Shown: positions 11,562 through 22,025, counted from the first letter of the stretch. The stretch: 64,000 nucleotides of DNA from Engraulis encrasicolus (GCF_034702125.1 NC_085875.1:24702116-24766115); one strand, 5' to 3'. Notes: a model not told the origin generated them from the letters alone. Translations and numbers: made by a program.

Positions 11562-13613
11562 CAGCAGTAGCAGAAGACAAGGCCCTGTTTGGCCAGGCCT
11601 CAAGCTCGAGCTCGAGCTCCTCAACCACTGCACCGACGGAAACGGCGATAAGTTATGAAGTGGCTTCCTCCAGATCTCTATCTCCTGGACTCATTTCCTG
11701 CCACAGCAGCAGCAGCAGCAGCAGGGAGCATCAGTCTACAGGGGGCCATGATGACAGACGAGTGCGAGAGGAGGAAGAGGAAGCGAAGGAGAGAGAGAAC
11801 GAGAGTGAGGGAGAGATCACACTGAAGAAGAAGCAGCCCCGCATGAACTTCTTTTATCAGTCACGAGGCACCTCAAACGACACACCAGCCACAGGTGGTG
11901 GTGGTGCAGGTGGTGCTGATGATAGCGGTAGTCGTGTTGAAGAATCTGAAAGAATTAAAGTGTCAGACCCACCACCACCACAAGATCCACATGCAAGTGC
12001 TTATGTGCCTTTCAAAATGGCCTCACGCTTAGAAGTGTCTGTGAAAGAGGGAGGAGAGAAAGGGAAAGCGGAAGAGACAGGTGCGAGTAGAGCTTTTGGT
12101 GTTGGCAGTAAGGCCTTCACGCCTCGCCAGCCAAATAAAAGTCTGTCGATAGAGAGCGAAGATTCTCCAAGAAACATCAGAGAGCCTGCTGTTGCTGTTG
12201 CTGTTGCTCAGCCTGCTGCTGCTCGCCCGGAACAGCCCGGAGAAGACAAATTGGATGATTTTTTCTGCAGCCCTCCCGAGACGGAGTATAAAATTCCAAA
12301 ACTGAGCTCTCGCCTCCTTATTCATGCAGGGGATGAGATCGTTTGTAGTGATTTAAGCTACGCGCCGCCGTCAGGCGATGGGCGCCGTGCCAGCCAGAAT
12401 GAAAACGAGAGAGTTGAAAGGGAAAACGTGTTTGAGGCTACAATCAGGCAAGATGAATTTGGAATGAATCAGAGGCAGGCGGATAGGGATAGGGAACCAC
12501 CTGCAGCTGGCCAATCACCAACCACCCCACAACACACACAGAGATCAGGACACGACGGGCCTCATCTTGAGGTCAAGTCAGCGAGGGTACGTTTCTCACC
12601 CTTAGCTACAACAACAACAAAAACAACTTCAACAACAGTGGAGGACGAACAGGCAAGCACGCCTGCAAACTATCGCCTCTTTGAAAGCATGCAGTCAGGC
12701 CCTGCTGAAGAGGCCAGGAGAGGCGAGGGTTTAGCAGCAGAGGAGGAGGAGGAGGAAGAGGGTGATGTGGACGACGGGGGTGAGAAGGACATGTGGGCGG
12801 TGGAGGAGGACGAGGGGGGTGAGAAGCGGACGCCGTTCCTAATGAGGTCTCGTGTGGCCCGCAAGGTGCTGCCTTCGCGGTTTAGTGATGACCACATGAC
12901 CAGGGGCCGGGATAGGGGACAGAGACAGGGACAGGGAGAGGGACAGGCCAGGGACCAGCTCTCACACTCAGCCCCAGAGGAAGTGACTGCCACTGGGGGA
13001 GGAATCGAAACGAGCCCTGACCTCCTCAAATACGACCACCAGGGAGACGAGTGGCGCCCCTCCACCTTCTCCGCCTCCTCCTCCGCCTCCAGGCCCCACA
13101 GGGTCACGTTTGGCATGGCGGAGGATTCTCTCACCCCCGTATCGACGCGTGCTGGCGTGGACTCTGAAGACACAGCAGTGACCGTCACCACCGTGCCCTC
13201 GGGCACAGCTGCAAGTGACACGAGTCTTAGCAGTAGCAGCGATTTCGAGGTGACAGAATTTAACTATAGAAAGCCCACCGTGCCTTCTGGGTTTGACAGG
13301 CAGGAAAAACATGAGAAGGATAATGATGGTGATGCGCGTACAACTGTAGAGTCTTCCACGTCAAGCAACCCCTTTCAAGTGTGGCGAGGAAACCCCTTTG
13401 TGCCAGCCATTGCCAGTGCCGGTGGTGGTGACCATGTGCGTGTGTCTGTGGAGGAGCCCGTGGCCCCTGAACATGTGTCCTCAAGTGTTGATGTGCGTCC
13501 TCTCATTAGGCCCGAGGACCAGCCCGAACCCACAAGCGTACAGATGGGAAGTTACAAAGTCCCCTCCATAGTCATCATGCCCTCCGAGACTCAGCATGTA
13601 GAGCTGAAAAAAG
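10842..13613 (+). CDS. sytl1: Slp large linker exon (about 924 codons)
   Basis: One open reading frame runs from acceptor TTGCAG|AG (phase 1) to donor AAAAG|GTATGT (phase 1). The usable frame extends well upstream of the in-frame GTG at 11129. The product is low-complexity and probably disordered. It has a Ser/Pro-rich start (T-N-P-F motif), an 11-Ala run at 11525-11557, Ser runs, acidic Glu/Asp clusters near 12740-12830, an R-Q-G-Q-G-E-G-Q stretch near 12920-12945 and T-S-S-N-P-F near the end. It joins the Rab27-binding domain to the C2 domains. Slp1 linkers known to me are much shorter, Slp2 linkers can be this long. Open frames on the opposite strand here are shadows. Confidence 0.88.
11525..11557 (+). 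repeat. coding GCA run, 11 Ala codons
   Basis: Eleven GCA codons precede GTA-GCA-GCA-GTA. The copy at 49104-49115 has only four. It is a length-variable triplet repeat inside coding sequence. Confidence 0.9.
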
Positions 13614-14376
13614 GTATGTAATACAAATGTGTAAATGTGCGTTGTACTGTAGTGTACACCATCAATGCTCACTTCTTGACCCTGCTTTTTTTTAGCCCAT
13701 TTAAGCTTGATTATGCATACTGAACATATGCTGCCTTGACCTAGACGACTGGAGCAACAGTGTGCATGCAGGCTCTTGAGATTTGAGGGTTTTTTAAAAT
13801 AAAAAATGTGGGTATATTAGAGCTGAAAGAACACATTCTAATACAAGATGGGGCTCTTAGCATTTAAATGCAACTTATTTCATGTTTTTATGTACTTCAG
13901 AAGCTATGATATTTAGGTTTTTATAAGCTGAGGGCAACCTTTCCCAAAAAAGGGCTTAGGCATTCAGCAGCCTTTTTTTTTTTGCAGGTGCCTTAGGCTT
14001 AAATGGATTAAACTGCTGACATGGCATTTTTTTTCAGAAGATTTTTGTGTGCCATTATGAATTTGTTGAGATTCCCCGAGGCCAATATTTTGTATCTGAT
14101 GGTTTACTTTGATAACAAGCAAGCGGCAGGCCCGGCCATCTGTTAGGCTACAACTTGTGAGAGTGGTTTCCTTTTTCCTCCTGAGAGTGTTGCATTTCTC
14201 TGGCGTTTCATAGCCCTTGGCCCTGACACTCTAGGAGCAACACCAAAAAACACCACCCTACTTGGAACTGACACACCCTTTCATTGCCGCTCCCGTGTCA
14301 TTTGTCATCCTCTGCTCTGTCCGTTTCTCTCCCAAAGACTTCCTAAATAGGGAGCCAGAGGAGTGAAGGAGTAGGC
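13614..14376. other. intron, A/T-rich, no feature recognised
   Basis: Homopolymer runs (for example T-run at about 13972-13982). No coding segment or named repeat. Confidence 0.5.
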
Positions 14377-14634
14377 AGGGGCCGATCTAGCCATTTTGGG
14401 GCCCTAGGCGAAATATAAACATGGGGCCCTCAAAAGTCATTGTACTGATATAACATTCTGTGTTTTGGTGCAATCTCAGTGTTTAAGTGACAAATTAAGA
14501 TCCAGCCTATTTTTGTGTGTGTTTTTGTGTTTACCGCGACTGGTGTGACAGTTGGGGCCCCTATGTAGGACAAATTTGATCTGGGCCCTAGGCAACTGCC
14601 TAGGTTTGCCTAATCATGGAAAGTCCGACTCTAC
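14377..14634. mobile_element. small non-autonomous hAT-like element
   Basis: 258 bp starting AGGGGCCGATCTAGCC and ending AAGTCCGACTCTAC, with several GGGGCCC blocks. A perfect 8-bp direct repeat, GAGTAGGC, flanks it (14369-14376 and 14635-14642), as expected for hAT insertion. The terminal inverted repeats are weak, so the superfamily rests on the duplication. Confidence 0.65.
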
Positions 14635-14642
14635 GAGTAGGC

Positions 14643-15570
14643 AAACGAACGAGTGAGCGGGAGAGCTAGAAGACAAGACGAAACGAGACGCGAAGGGGCT
14701 TTCTTGATTAATGCCATCCTGAAAGCTCCTTCGGCCTGATTTGAATCCCTGCCTTGCGACATTCTTTGCCTTTTTAAACACAGTTCCCTCCAACCCCTTC
14801 CTCTACTCCGCTGTTTAAAACGGCATGACCTGAAAGCTAAAGTTGTGCTGAAAGCACACTCAGCAGGAGGGGGTGGTTTACAGGGACCTCTGTTGTTCAC
14901 TAAGCATTGTATAGTACATTTGTATGGATTGCATGGGAATCACTGCCACCTCAAATTATTTATTGCTTTTAGTTCAAATCAATCCCCTTCATGCCGAGTC
15001 ATCTATAAACTGACTGATTCATGAGACAACTTACAGTATACTGCATCAAAACGCAGTATAACTGTACACACACTTGTGTTGGCTATGTACTGTTAATGTA
15101 TGTATACAACATGGGTACATGCTCACGTTTCCTGCGTGAGCATGCTTGGTTTTTTAATGCAGCATTGTTTTTTTTTTGTTCTTCGACATGTCTGAAAAGT
15201 TGTGGAGTTGAGTTTTGACTGGAAGTCCACTTTGTAGCACCTTTTTTCCCTCTGACTAAATCCCTTGCCCCTTGCTGCAGTATCAGTATCAGCATCAGTA
15301 TGTTTCAAGAGGCAGTATTACAACTGTGTCATTAGTGTCTGTGACCCCACTTCGAACCCAAGAATATGAACCTACAATGAACCTACAATATCCAACCTAC
15401 AGTAATAACAAGGCTTTGAAGACAATTTTCTCAGTTTCAGTGGTGGTGTAGTAGTTTCAGCACTTCGCATTTGTAAGGCAGTGTGCGCTGTCCCTTAAAA
15501 AATAAACTTAACTTTGTGTGTTCATATGAGAGTTATGCATATGAGTCTCTATTGTGTCTCTATTCTGTAG
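14643..15570. other. intron; empty site of the hAT inserted in copy 3
   Basis: Unique intronic sequence. GTGAGCAT at 15136-15143 is the uninterrupted target of the 1745-bp element found at 52674-54418 in the second direct copy. It occurs once here and twice there. Confidence 0.7.
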
Positions 15571-15632
15571 AGGGTGGGAAGTCCCCCATGCCCAAGGCTG
15601 TCAAGGGCATCGTTGCATCTGCAGAGGGCGAG
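15571..15632 (+). CDS. sytl1: Slp exon, 62 nt
   Basis: The acceptor CTGTAG|AG matches the phase-1 exit of the linker exon. The frame reads E-G-G-K-S-P-M-P-K-A-V-K-G-I-V-A-S-A-E-G-E and ends at donor GAG|GTGGGT in phase 0. It is part of the flexible linker, with basic residues and a Ser-Pro site. It is identical in the second direct copy (54882-54943). Confidence 0.85.
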
Positions 15633-15729
15633 GTGGGTGTGCCATCCAGGCTAAGCATCTCACATACTCCCATTACTCAGCAACATGTTTCTGTTATTTG
15701 GAGAGTTATTTTTAAGCTGTACTTTTTAC

Positions 15730-15734
<5 letters not shown>

Positions 15735-15790
<56 letters not shown>
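15735..15790. repeat. (CA)n microsatellite
   Basis: About 56 bp of CA units in the intron. The allele at 55047-55150 is about twice as long and preceded by ATCACA. Confidence 0.95.
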
Positions 15791-15794
<4 letters not shown>

Positions 15795-16122
15795 TATGTG
15801 CAATATTTGTCTCTCATGTTAAACATCACTCATGATAAGTCATAAACGTTTGTGCATATGTGTGCATCTGATATGCAGATTTTTATACATATATTTTTAA
15901 ACTGATTCATTAAATTTTTCTTTTACTATGTGCATTTCTGTGTCAGGTGAACTGAATTTTATGTAGAAGTAATGACCATGTGTAGGTAAAGCTTTCTACT
16001 GTATGCATGAGCCCTATCCCTAACCCTATCCACTGTGTTTAGTGGATTGTATGCACCATATGTCTCTGTACAGTTGTGTAAATACTGCCTTGACTGTATA
16101 AATGCACGGTACAAAGCATGCT

Positions 16123-16235
<113 letters not shown>

Positions 16236-16424
16236 GACCACCAAATTGTAGCTGACTGGCTTTTTATGTTATGTAATGGCTGTGTTTACCGCAAATGGAA
16301 AATGACTATAGCATGTTCAAGGGTGCTTCAGTGATGCGTTGCATGTCTGTGGCACGTTCATTATTAATGACTTGTGTTTTGTACAATAACCAGATCTGTT
16401 GCATGACTAGACACCTGTGGTGCA

Positions 16425-16735
16425 AGTGTGTGTATGTGTGTGTGTGTATGTGCGTGCGTGCGTGTGTGTTTGAGAAAGCGAGAGACAGATGTGTGTTTGA
16501 CAAGTGCTGGTCGTAACTTTGTGTGTGTGTGTGTGTGTGTGCGTGCGTGTGTGCATGTTTGAGAGAGCGAGAGACAGATGTGTGTTTGACAAGTGCTGGT
16601 CGTAACTGTTTGTGTGTGTGTGTGTGTGCATGCATGTGTGCGTGTTTGAGAGAGCGACAGACAGATGTGTGTTTGACAAGTGCTGGTCATAACTTTGTGT
16701 GTGTGTGTGTGTGTGTGCGCGCACACGTGCGCAAT
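16425..16735. repeat. minisatellite of 85-90 bp units with GT spacers
   Basis: Three units share a core running from AGAGACAGATGTGTGTTTGA through GACAAGTGCTGGTC to TAACT (about 16482-16518, 16571-16607, 16659-16694). The units are separated by variable GT/GCGT tracts. The array ends about 10 bp before the acceptor of the next exon. Confidence 0.9.
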
Positions 16736-16744
16736 GTGTTTCAG

Positions 16745-16849
16745 GATGACACGTTGGACACAGACGATGATGACCAGAGCTCAGTGTCCAGTTTTGGCTC
16801 CGATCTCTCTGGCAGGAAGAATCACCTCGGCAATAAATCCTTCGCAGGG
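16745..16849 (+). CDS. sytl1: Slp exon, 105 nt, acidic/serine segment before C2A
   Basis: The exon runs between acceptor TTTCAG|GAT and donor GGG|GTGACT, phase 0 on both sides, 35 codons: [20 protein letters not shown], then a basic end [13 protein letters not shown] Ser-rich segment just before C2A is usual in Slps. The sequence is the same in the second direct copy. As a symmetrical exon it could be skipped without a frameshift. Confidence 0.85.
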
Positions 16850-17767
16850 GTGACTATCAAATTTATATACTAATAAAATATGAAGAGCTGTTTTATAAAA
16901 GTCACTGAAATACAATTTTAATAAAGATAATTTTATGACAGCATCAGAAAAATTGGAACAGAGTTAATCTTACCTGACATTTCCGCCACAAATCCAACAT
17001 TTAAACACTGATTTACACAATATTATCAGAGAAAGAAACTTAAAAACCCGTTCGAATTGAGGTGTGCAATAAGCGCTCAATGATAAACTCATATAAATAT
17101 TACATAAAAATATAAATAGAGTGTACTACAGAGAGTTTATAAGTTCATTTGAATTTGTACTTTAAAACTCTTGAATGCTTCCTGAAGAATCAAGGCTAAA
17201 CTGTTGTATTCACACTATTTTTTTAAGGCTGGGGTTTTTGTGAAGGAAGCGTTTGTTATGAACTCTTCATATATTCCCATATAAGGCAATTGGTGGAGTA
17301 TTATGCGAACAAATAGTCTTTGACTGATGTTTTAATCACATTGTGTTGCACAGGGACAGGGCTTCAGAGCAGATCCGTTCTTTCGTAAAACATTATCATA
17401 TAGATGTTGCAATGGGTAGGAATGAAGGTTTTCATATACATAATATCACTGAACCACATCAATGCTATCAGAGAAAAAGTATGTTTGTTTAATCTGGCAA
17501 TGACGTTGAGATGTGGAACAATTTGAGAAATGCATTACTTTGTTGCTTCAGGCAGGGCTGGGGATAAGATAAGACGTTAATAAATGCTGTGTTTGTTCTG
17601 TGACACAAATGGAGTTGCGTTCCTCCTAGAATAACAACTAGAACAGAACCTGTCACTCACATCTGTACACAAACGTGCGTGTGTGTCTGCATCTGTGTGT
17701 CTGTGTGTCTTTGTTGTGATTGTGGTGCTGGCGCGCTGGTGCAGGGAGGCAGTTGGCAAGGGGAGGG

Positions 17768-17769
<2 letters not shown>
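16850..17769. other. intron, no feature recognised
   Basis: AT-rich. A CAG|GGACAGGG site near 17352 looks like an acceptor, but the downstream sequence differs between the two direct copies and holds no conserved frame. Confidence 0.5.
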
Positions 17770-17819
<50 letters not shown>

Positions 17820-17822
17820 ACA
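17770..17822. repeat. (CA)n microsatellite
   Basis: About 53 bp of CA with one TA interruption, lying 86 bp upstream of the first C2A exon. It is length-variable against 57167-57220. Confidence 0.95.
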
Positions 17823-17908
17823 CGGCATAGTACTAGTACTGTACTGTACACGTGTGAGCTCCTGCCTGGGTTTGCTGTGATTATCCTGATTCCCGATCCT
17901 GTCCACAG

Positions 17909-18081
17909 CGCACAGGCAGTCTGCTGAGCATCTACAGTGAGGCGGGCGACTTTGGGAACGTGGTGGTGCAGGGAGCGGTGGAGTTCGCCATGATGTACAG
18001 TCCAGCGGAGGAGCTCATCATCATGGTGGAACAGTGTCAGGACCTCGCCCACGGCAACGCTCGCAAACAACGCACAGACCC
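17909..18081 (+). CDS. sytl1: Slp C2A exon 1
   Basis: The acceptor CCACAG|CGC enters in phase 0: R-T-G-S-L-L-S-I-Y-S-E-A-G-D-F-G-N, the family signature just before C2A. The first C2A strands follow (V-V-V-Q-G-A-V-E-F-A-M-M-Y and L-I-I-M-V-E-Q-C-Q-D-L-A). The donor GACCC|GTGAGT leaves phase 2. In the first calcium loop the usual first Asp is not present; A-H-G-N-A-R-K-Q-R-T-D-P keeps only the later Asp. This suggests calcium-independent membrane binding, as described for several Slp C2A domains. Confidence 0.92.
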
Positions 18082-18181
18082 GTGAGTCATCATCATCATC
18101 ATCATCAACAAAACCGCCATCAGTACTAATGTCAAATTCATAAGCAACACACTCATACAGACATGCGAGTTCCATTAACAC

Positions 18182-18602
18182 TGGTGGTGTCAACAATAAT
18201 CGATTCGGCGATCCAATGCAATGCGGGGCATGGACGATCCAATTCAATGCGGCAAGTTCCAGAATCGATGCGGCAAATTTTTGGACTTTCAATTACTTCC
18301 GTGGATATTTCGGGGAGCAAATGAATGTTAAATTAAATAAAAGCACTTCAAAGCATTGAGAACTGCAAGACTGATCCAGAAAACAGCCAATAAATTGTTG
18401 CTCAGTATCCGACTACTTGTACTTGTATTGCCTCATCATGACTGATGAAACATTTGCTTTGCTTTCAGTAGAAATGTAATGCATTGCAATGCATTGTAGA
18501 ATTGAATCGGATCAAATTGAATCGAATCGAATCGAATAGAATTGCTACCTCCCGAATCGTAATCGAATCGAATCGTGAGGACAGTGCCTATGCACACCAC
18601 TA
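18182..18602. mobile_element. non-autonomous hAT MITE, about 420 bp
   Basis: The element has termini TGGTGGTGT and ACACCACTA, with AATCGA-rich subterminal repeats. Flanking 8-mers are ATTAACAC (18174-18181) and ATAAACAC (18603-18610), one mismatch apart. In the second direct copy both flanks are ATAAACAC and the left end is TAGTGGTGT, which makes the hAT-type 8-bp duplication clear. Confidence 0.8.
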
Positions 18603-18728
18603 ATAAACACAATAGTCATCCATGATCCATATCATCAAAAATATCATCGATACACCATCATCAATGCACTCACAGGCAACGTATAAACCCGTGAGAGCAC
18701 TTCACCAAACACAACAGAAGCAATAACA

Positions 18729-19062
18729 ACTAGAAATGCACTCAGAGAGTGTAGACCTCCGCCAAGGTTTGATAGAACATTTGACTATGGTACACCCTAT
18801 TTTTTTATTTTAAGCCTTTCTGCCTTCTTTTGGTTGAGTTAGAAACTGGAATGTCAAAAATCGCCCTGTCACACAATTCAATTTGCAGTCAGGGCGTCTA
18901 GGCTAGCAATGGTGGAGAATCTTTTTTAAAATCCTGGTTCCGGTTTGTGATCCAGATCACCACCAAAATCGAATCACTTGTTCCATTGGTCATTTCCAAC
19001 AACTCCACAAAGTTTCATCCAAATCCGTTCATGACTTTTTGAGTTATCCTGCTGACAAACAA

Positions 19063-19104
<42 letters not shown>

Positions 19105-19146
19105 CAACTCGACCGAAAACATAACCCCCTTGGTGGAGGTAATAAT
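18729..19146 (+). repeat. dispersed repeat of the CCTCCGCCAAGG family, member 1
   Basis: It starts ACTAGAAATGCACTCAGAGA, then ACCTCCGCCAAGG, and ends CCTTGGTGGAGGTAATAA. Near the right end is the block TGAGTTATCCTGCTGACAAA followed by a CAGA tetranucleotide array (19066-19100). The outer motifs are complementary to each other. The class (SINE-like or DNA element) is not settled. Confidence 0.7.
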
Positions 19147-19149
19147 CAT

Positions 19150-19700
19150 ACTGACATCAAATATATGTGTATATCAATAAGTGTCACATATCCATCAACC
19201 ATCACCGATACTAACTGACATCAAATATAGTACAGAATATTACATCAGTGTCAGGACCTGGCCTATGGCAATGCAAACAAACCACACACAGACCCATGAG
19301 CTCCTACACAGACACATTAGGCATCCATGTCATCACAAACATTAAGTTATCACCAAAACAGGTTATGGGCCTACTAACATTTTGCCAGGAGCTCATCTAT
19401 GGCAGCGCTCATAACAGTGCACAGACCCGTAAAGCTCTGAAATAGACACAGGAGCCTACAGTAATCATCCATGTCATCAAAACTACAAGTTATCAGTCAT
19501 GAATTATCAAAAGCATCAATACTGACATCGTGCATACCAATTCATAGAAATCGAATTCATATTCATATTGAAATCAAAATACCGGTATTAATAAAAAATC
19601 GTACCTATTAGTAGCTTGAAGAATATATGAATAACAGTAGCTTGAATAATAATTCAAACCAGTCCTTCATCAATAATTCTCAAACCAATACATTATCTTA
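19150..19700. other. intron, ATCA-rich unique sequence
   Basis: Contains a weak internal echo of the C2A exon 1 end: GTGTCAGGACCTGGCCTATG at 19249-19268 with CACAGACCCATGAGC downstream (about 19288-19302), and again near 19388-19433. These look like decayed partial exon duplicates; see findings. Confidence 0.55.
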
Positions 19701-20276
19701 ACTAGAACGGGCACTCGGTAGAGCGCAAACCTTTGCCTACGCCACTTATTTTTTTCTGGCCATCTTCAGAGAATGGGGCATAACATTCTCCAAATTTTGG
19801 TGTTAGGTTCATATAAATCGGACCGTAATATCGCAATATTACATTTTTGGCCCATTCTTGTCCTCTTATTCAATTCAGCATGCACACGTTGTTCTGGCAT
19901 ATAGTGCTTGACAAAGAAAAACGTTTTTGACCTTTTCGTGACCTTGACCTTTGACCCAAGCACTCCCAAAAAGTAATCGATTGTTCCTTGGGTCATGACC
20001 AATCATCCCACTAAATTTCATAAAAATCGGCTCAATTTACGTTTTTGACCTTTTCGTGACCTTGACCTTGACCTTTGACCCAATCACTCCCAAAAAGTAA
20101 TCGATTGTTCCTTGGGTCATGACCAATCATCCCACTAAATTTCATAAAAATAGGCTCAGTTCTGTCTGAGTTATACGAAGTACAAACAAAACAAACATAT
20201 TCACAAATAAATAAATAAATAAATACACAGCGGTCAAAACATAACCTTCGCGACAAAGTCGGCGAAGGTAATAATT
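19701..20276 (+). repeat. dispersed repeat of the CCTCCGCCAAGG family, diverged member 2
   Basis: It begins ACTAGAACGGGCACTCGGTA, then ACCTTTGCCTACGCC, and ends CGGCGAAGGTAATAA. It has the same frame as members 1 and 3 but different internal sequence. An internal unit of about 110 bp (GACCTTTTCGTGACCTTGAC to CTAAATTTCATAAAAAT) occurs twice, at about 19927-20033 and 20047-20152. Confidence 0.7.
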
Positions 20277-20514
20277 TCAAATATTTAGCATCTATCTACT
20301 CAGTAGAGTATTAGTATTAGTTCTCTACTCAGTAGAGGATTCTATTGTATGTTGCTTCAAGTTTAAGTGGATTTTGAATTTGCTTTATTGTTTTATTATC
20401 TCTGTGGCATGGCTTGGTGGTAACCTGCCTTGCTAGCACGATTCATGGTTTCCTGCTTCCCAAAAGCAATTTTTACCAAATGCTGCCGTGTGCAGCTGTC
20501 GTCAAAAGCGCTTT

Positions 20515-20692
20515 AATTGGCCCTACCGTGGCCATCTGGTAGGTCACTCGACTGCCATGCGGCTGACCCGGGTTCGATTCCCGGCCCGGGTCCTTTGCTG
20601 ATCCCTCCCCGTCTCTCTCTCCCACTCATTTCCTGTCCTACTCTTCACTATCCTGTCCTAATAAAGTTGACCCCCCCCCCCCCAAAAAAAAG
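20515..20692 (+). mobile_element. tRNA-derived SINE
   Basis: B-box GGTTCGATTCC at 20571-20581 lies within a tRNA-like G-C arm (CCCGGGTTCGATTCCCGG). A CT-rich body, AATAAAGTTGACCCC, a C-run and an A-run follow. It is the same family as 441-628. The second direct copy (59838-60010) has lost about 15-20 bp around the A-box. Confidence 0.8.
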
Positions 20693-20788
20693 TATATAAA
20701 AAAAAGAAAACACAATTACAGTAATGTACTTTATGTAATTAAGTATCACATTTGTTTACAATAAGGTGTGTCCTTTTGTCCTTGGCAG

Positions 20789-20891
20789 GTATGTGAAGAC
20801 CTACCTCCATCCAGACAAATTCCGACGTACAAAGAGGAAGACCTCCATTAAGAAACAGACGACCAACCCGGTCTTTGTTGAATCGCTCAGG
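20789..20891 (+). CDS. sytl1: Slp C2A exon 2
   Basis: The acceptor TTGGCAG|G completes the Pro codon and continues [20 protein letters not shown], then [14 protein letters not shown]. The donor is AGG|GTGTGT (phase 0). P-Y-V-K-x-Y-L-x-P-D-K and N-P-V-F are C2 signatures. The polybasic strand (K-F-R-R-T-K-R-K) is the expected acidic-phospholipid binding surface. Confidence 0.92.
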
Positions 20892-20980
20892 GTGTGTACT
20901 GCACCGCAATTGCACAAAGCCATCAGGGCAGAGTAGAGTAGAGTGCCATGTTTGGGATCCTGTGTACACACACTGAGTGC

Positions 20981-21276
20981 ATTCCAATATGTGACCTTGC
21001 GTCCTCCACTTGGGCTTGTGGCCTCCCGTTTTGATGATGCCCCGCCTCCGTGGAGAAAACAATTAAGTTTCCCTGCTGTCAGCCTAGCCAAAACATTTTT
21101 GGTGAACTATTCTTCATTTACCATCCTGTTTGAAAATGAGAAAATTACTTTACAATTGAGCTTTGGCGAGATATTGAAATACGTATAAGGCTGTTGTCAG
21201 TGATGTCATCACGACCTATTACTCCCTGGTATGAGGCCACAAGGAGAAGTGGAGGAAGCAAGGTCGCATATTGGAA
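20981..21276. mobile_element. MITE with about 45-bp terminal inverted repeats
   Basis: The left end ATTCCAATATGTGACCTTGC is complementary to the right end GCAAGGTCGCATATTGGAA. Pairing continues through CTCCACTT and CTTGTGGCCTC. No ORF is present. The target-site duplication is not clear, so the superfamily is open. It starts about 90 bp after C2A exon 2, and is present at the same place in the second copy. Confidence 0.75.
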
Positions 21277-21588
21277 CTCACACACAGACTGCGTGTTGAC
21301 CCACTTTGTCCTTTAACTTTTTTTTGCTGTACTGTACCTGTTGTTGACACAGCGAGTGTGGCACAGTCTGATAAAGGGCGTATTGCAACATACTCCCATG
21401 TTCTTTTCTCACCAGGACATGAATGCACTTTCTCACCACCACGTGGTGTATATATGTTGTTTTTATCGGTAACACTTTACAATAAGGGTACATGAATGAT
21501 ATTGGAATTATGTTGGAAGTAATGTATGATTTATGGTAAATTACCACATGACTTATATTACCTTTTTTTCTCCTTTTCCTCCAATCAG

Positions 21589-21750
21589 TACAAAATTAAA
21601 AAGAGAGAACTGCACGACAAGACGCTGAATCTGTCAGTGTGGCACAATGACTCGAGGGGCAGGAATGTGTTCTTGGGGCAGGTGGAGCTCGACCTGAACA
21701 CCTGGGATTGGGGACACGAGGCTCTAACGTGGTACAATCTCCAGCCCAAG
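21589..21750 (+). CDS. sytl1: Slp C2A exon 3
   Basis: 54 codons in phase 0: Y-K-I-K-K-R-E-L-H-D-K-T-L-N-L-S-V-W-H-N and on to F-L-G-Q-V-E-L-D-L-N-T-W-D-W-G..L-T-W-Y-N-L-Q-P-K, donor AAG|GTACGG. In calcium-binding C2 domains the third loop reads W-D-x-D; here it is W-H-N-D, so a key Asp is replaced by His. G-R-N-x-F-L-G is the Slp C2A signature. It is identical in protein to 60958-61119. Confidence 0.93.
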
Positions 21751-22025
21751 GTACGGCATCACTTGGTCTCATATTCAGCTTTCTTTATAAGGCAAGTGAC
21801 TGTATTTGATCACTTCCAATTACTTGCACACCTATCATAAATGCCTCTGCCATGCCTCTCTACAAGGGTGTACACCCAAGTGGGCTATATCAAATTAATC
21901 AGGAGAAATCGGGCTTTCAGATAGATAGTCACATCTTGACATTCGACCAATCAGCAGTGGGCTTGAGCCTGTCAAACTTTTTTTTTCACTCGGGAGCAGA
22001 CATTTGTGTGCCCTATAAAGGGTTA

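Noticed and set aside
12670..13221. 183-codon antisense open frame (also 50231-50770)
   Set aside because: It is the opposite-strand shadow of the Slp linker exon, made possible by the absence of stops in GC-rich repetitive codons; it has no family resemblance.
17340..17400. Possible additional Slp exon after CACAG at about 17352
   Set aside because: The sequence after the putative acceptor differs by indels between the two direct copies and no conserved frame is present; phases of the neighbouring exons already match without it.
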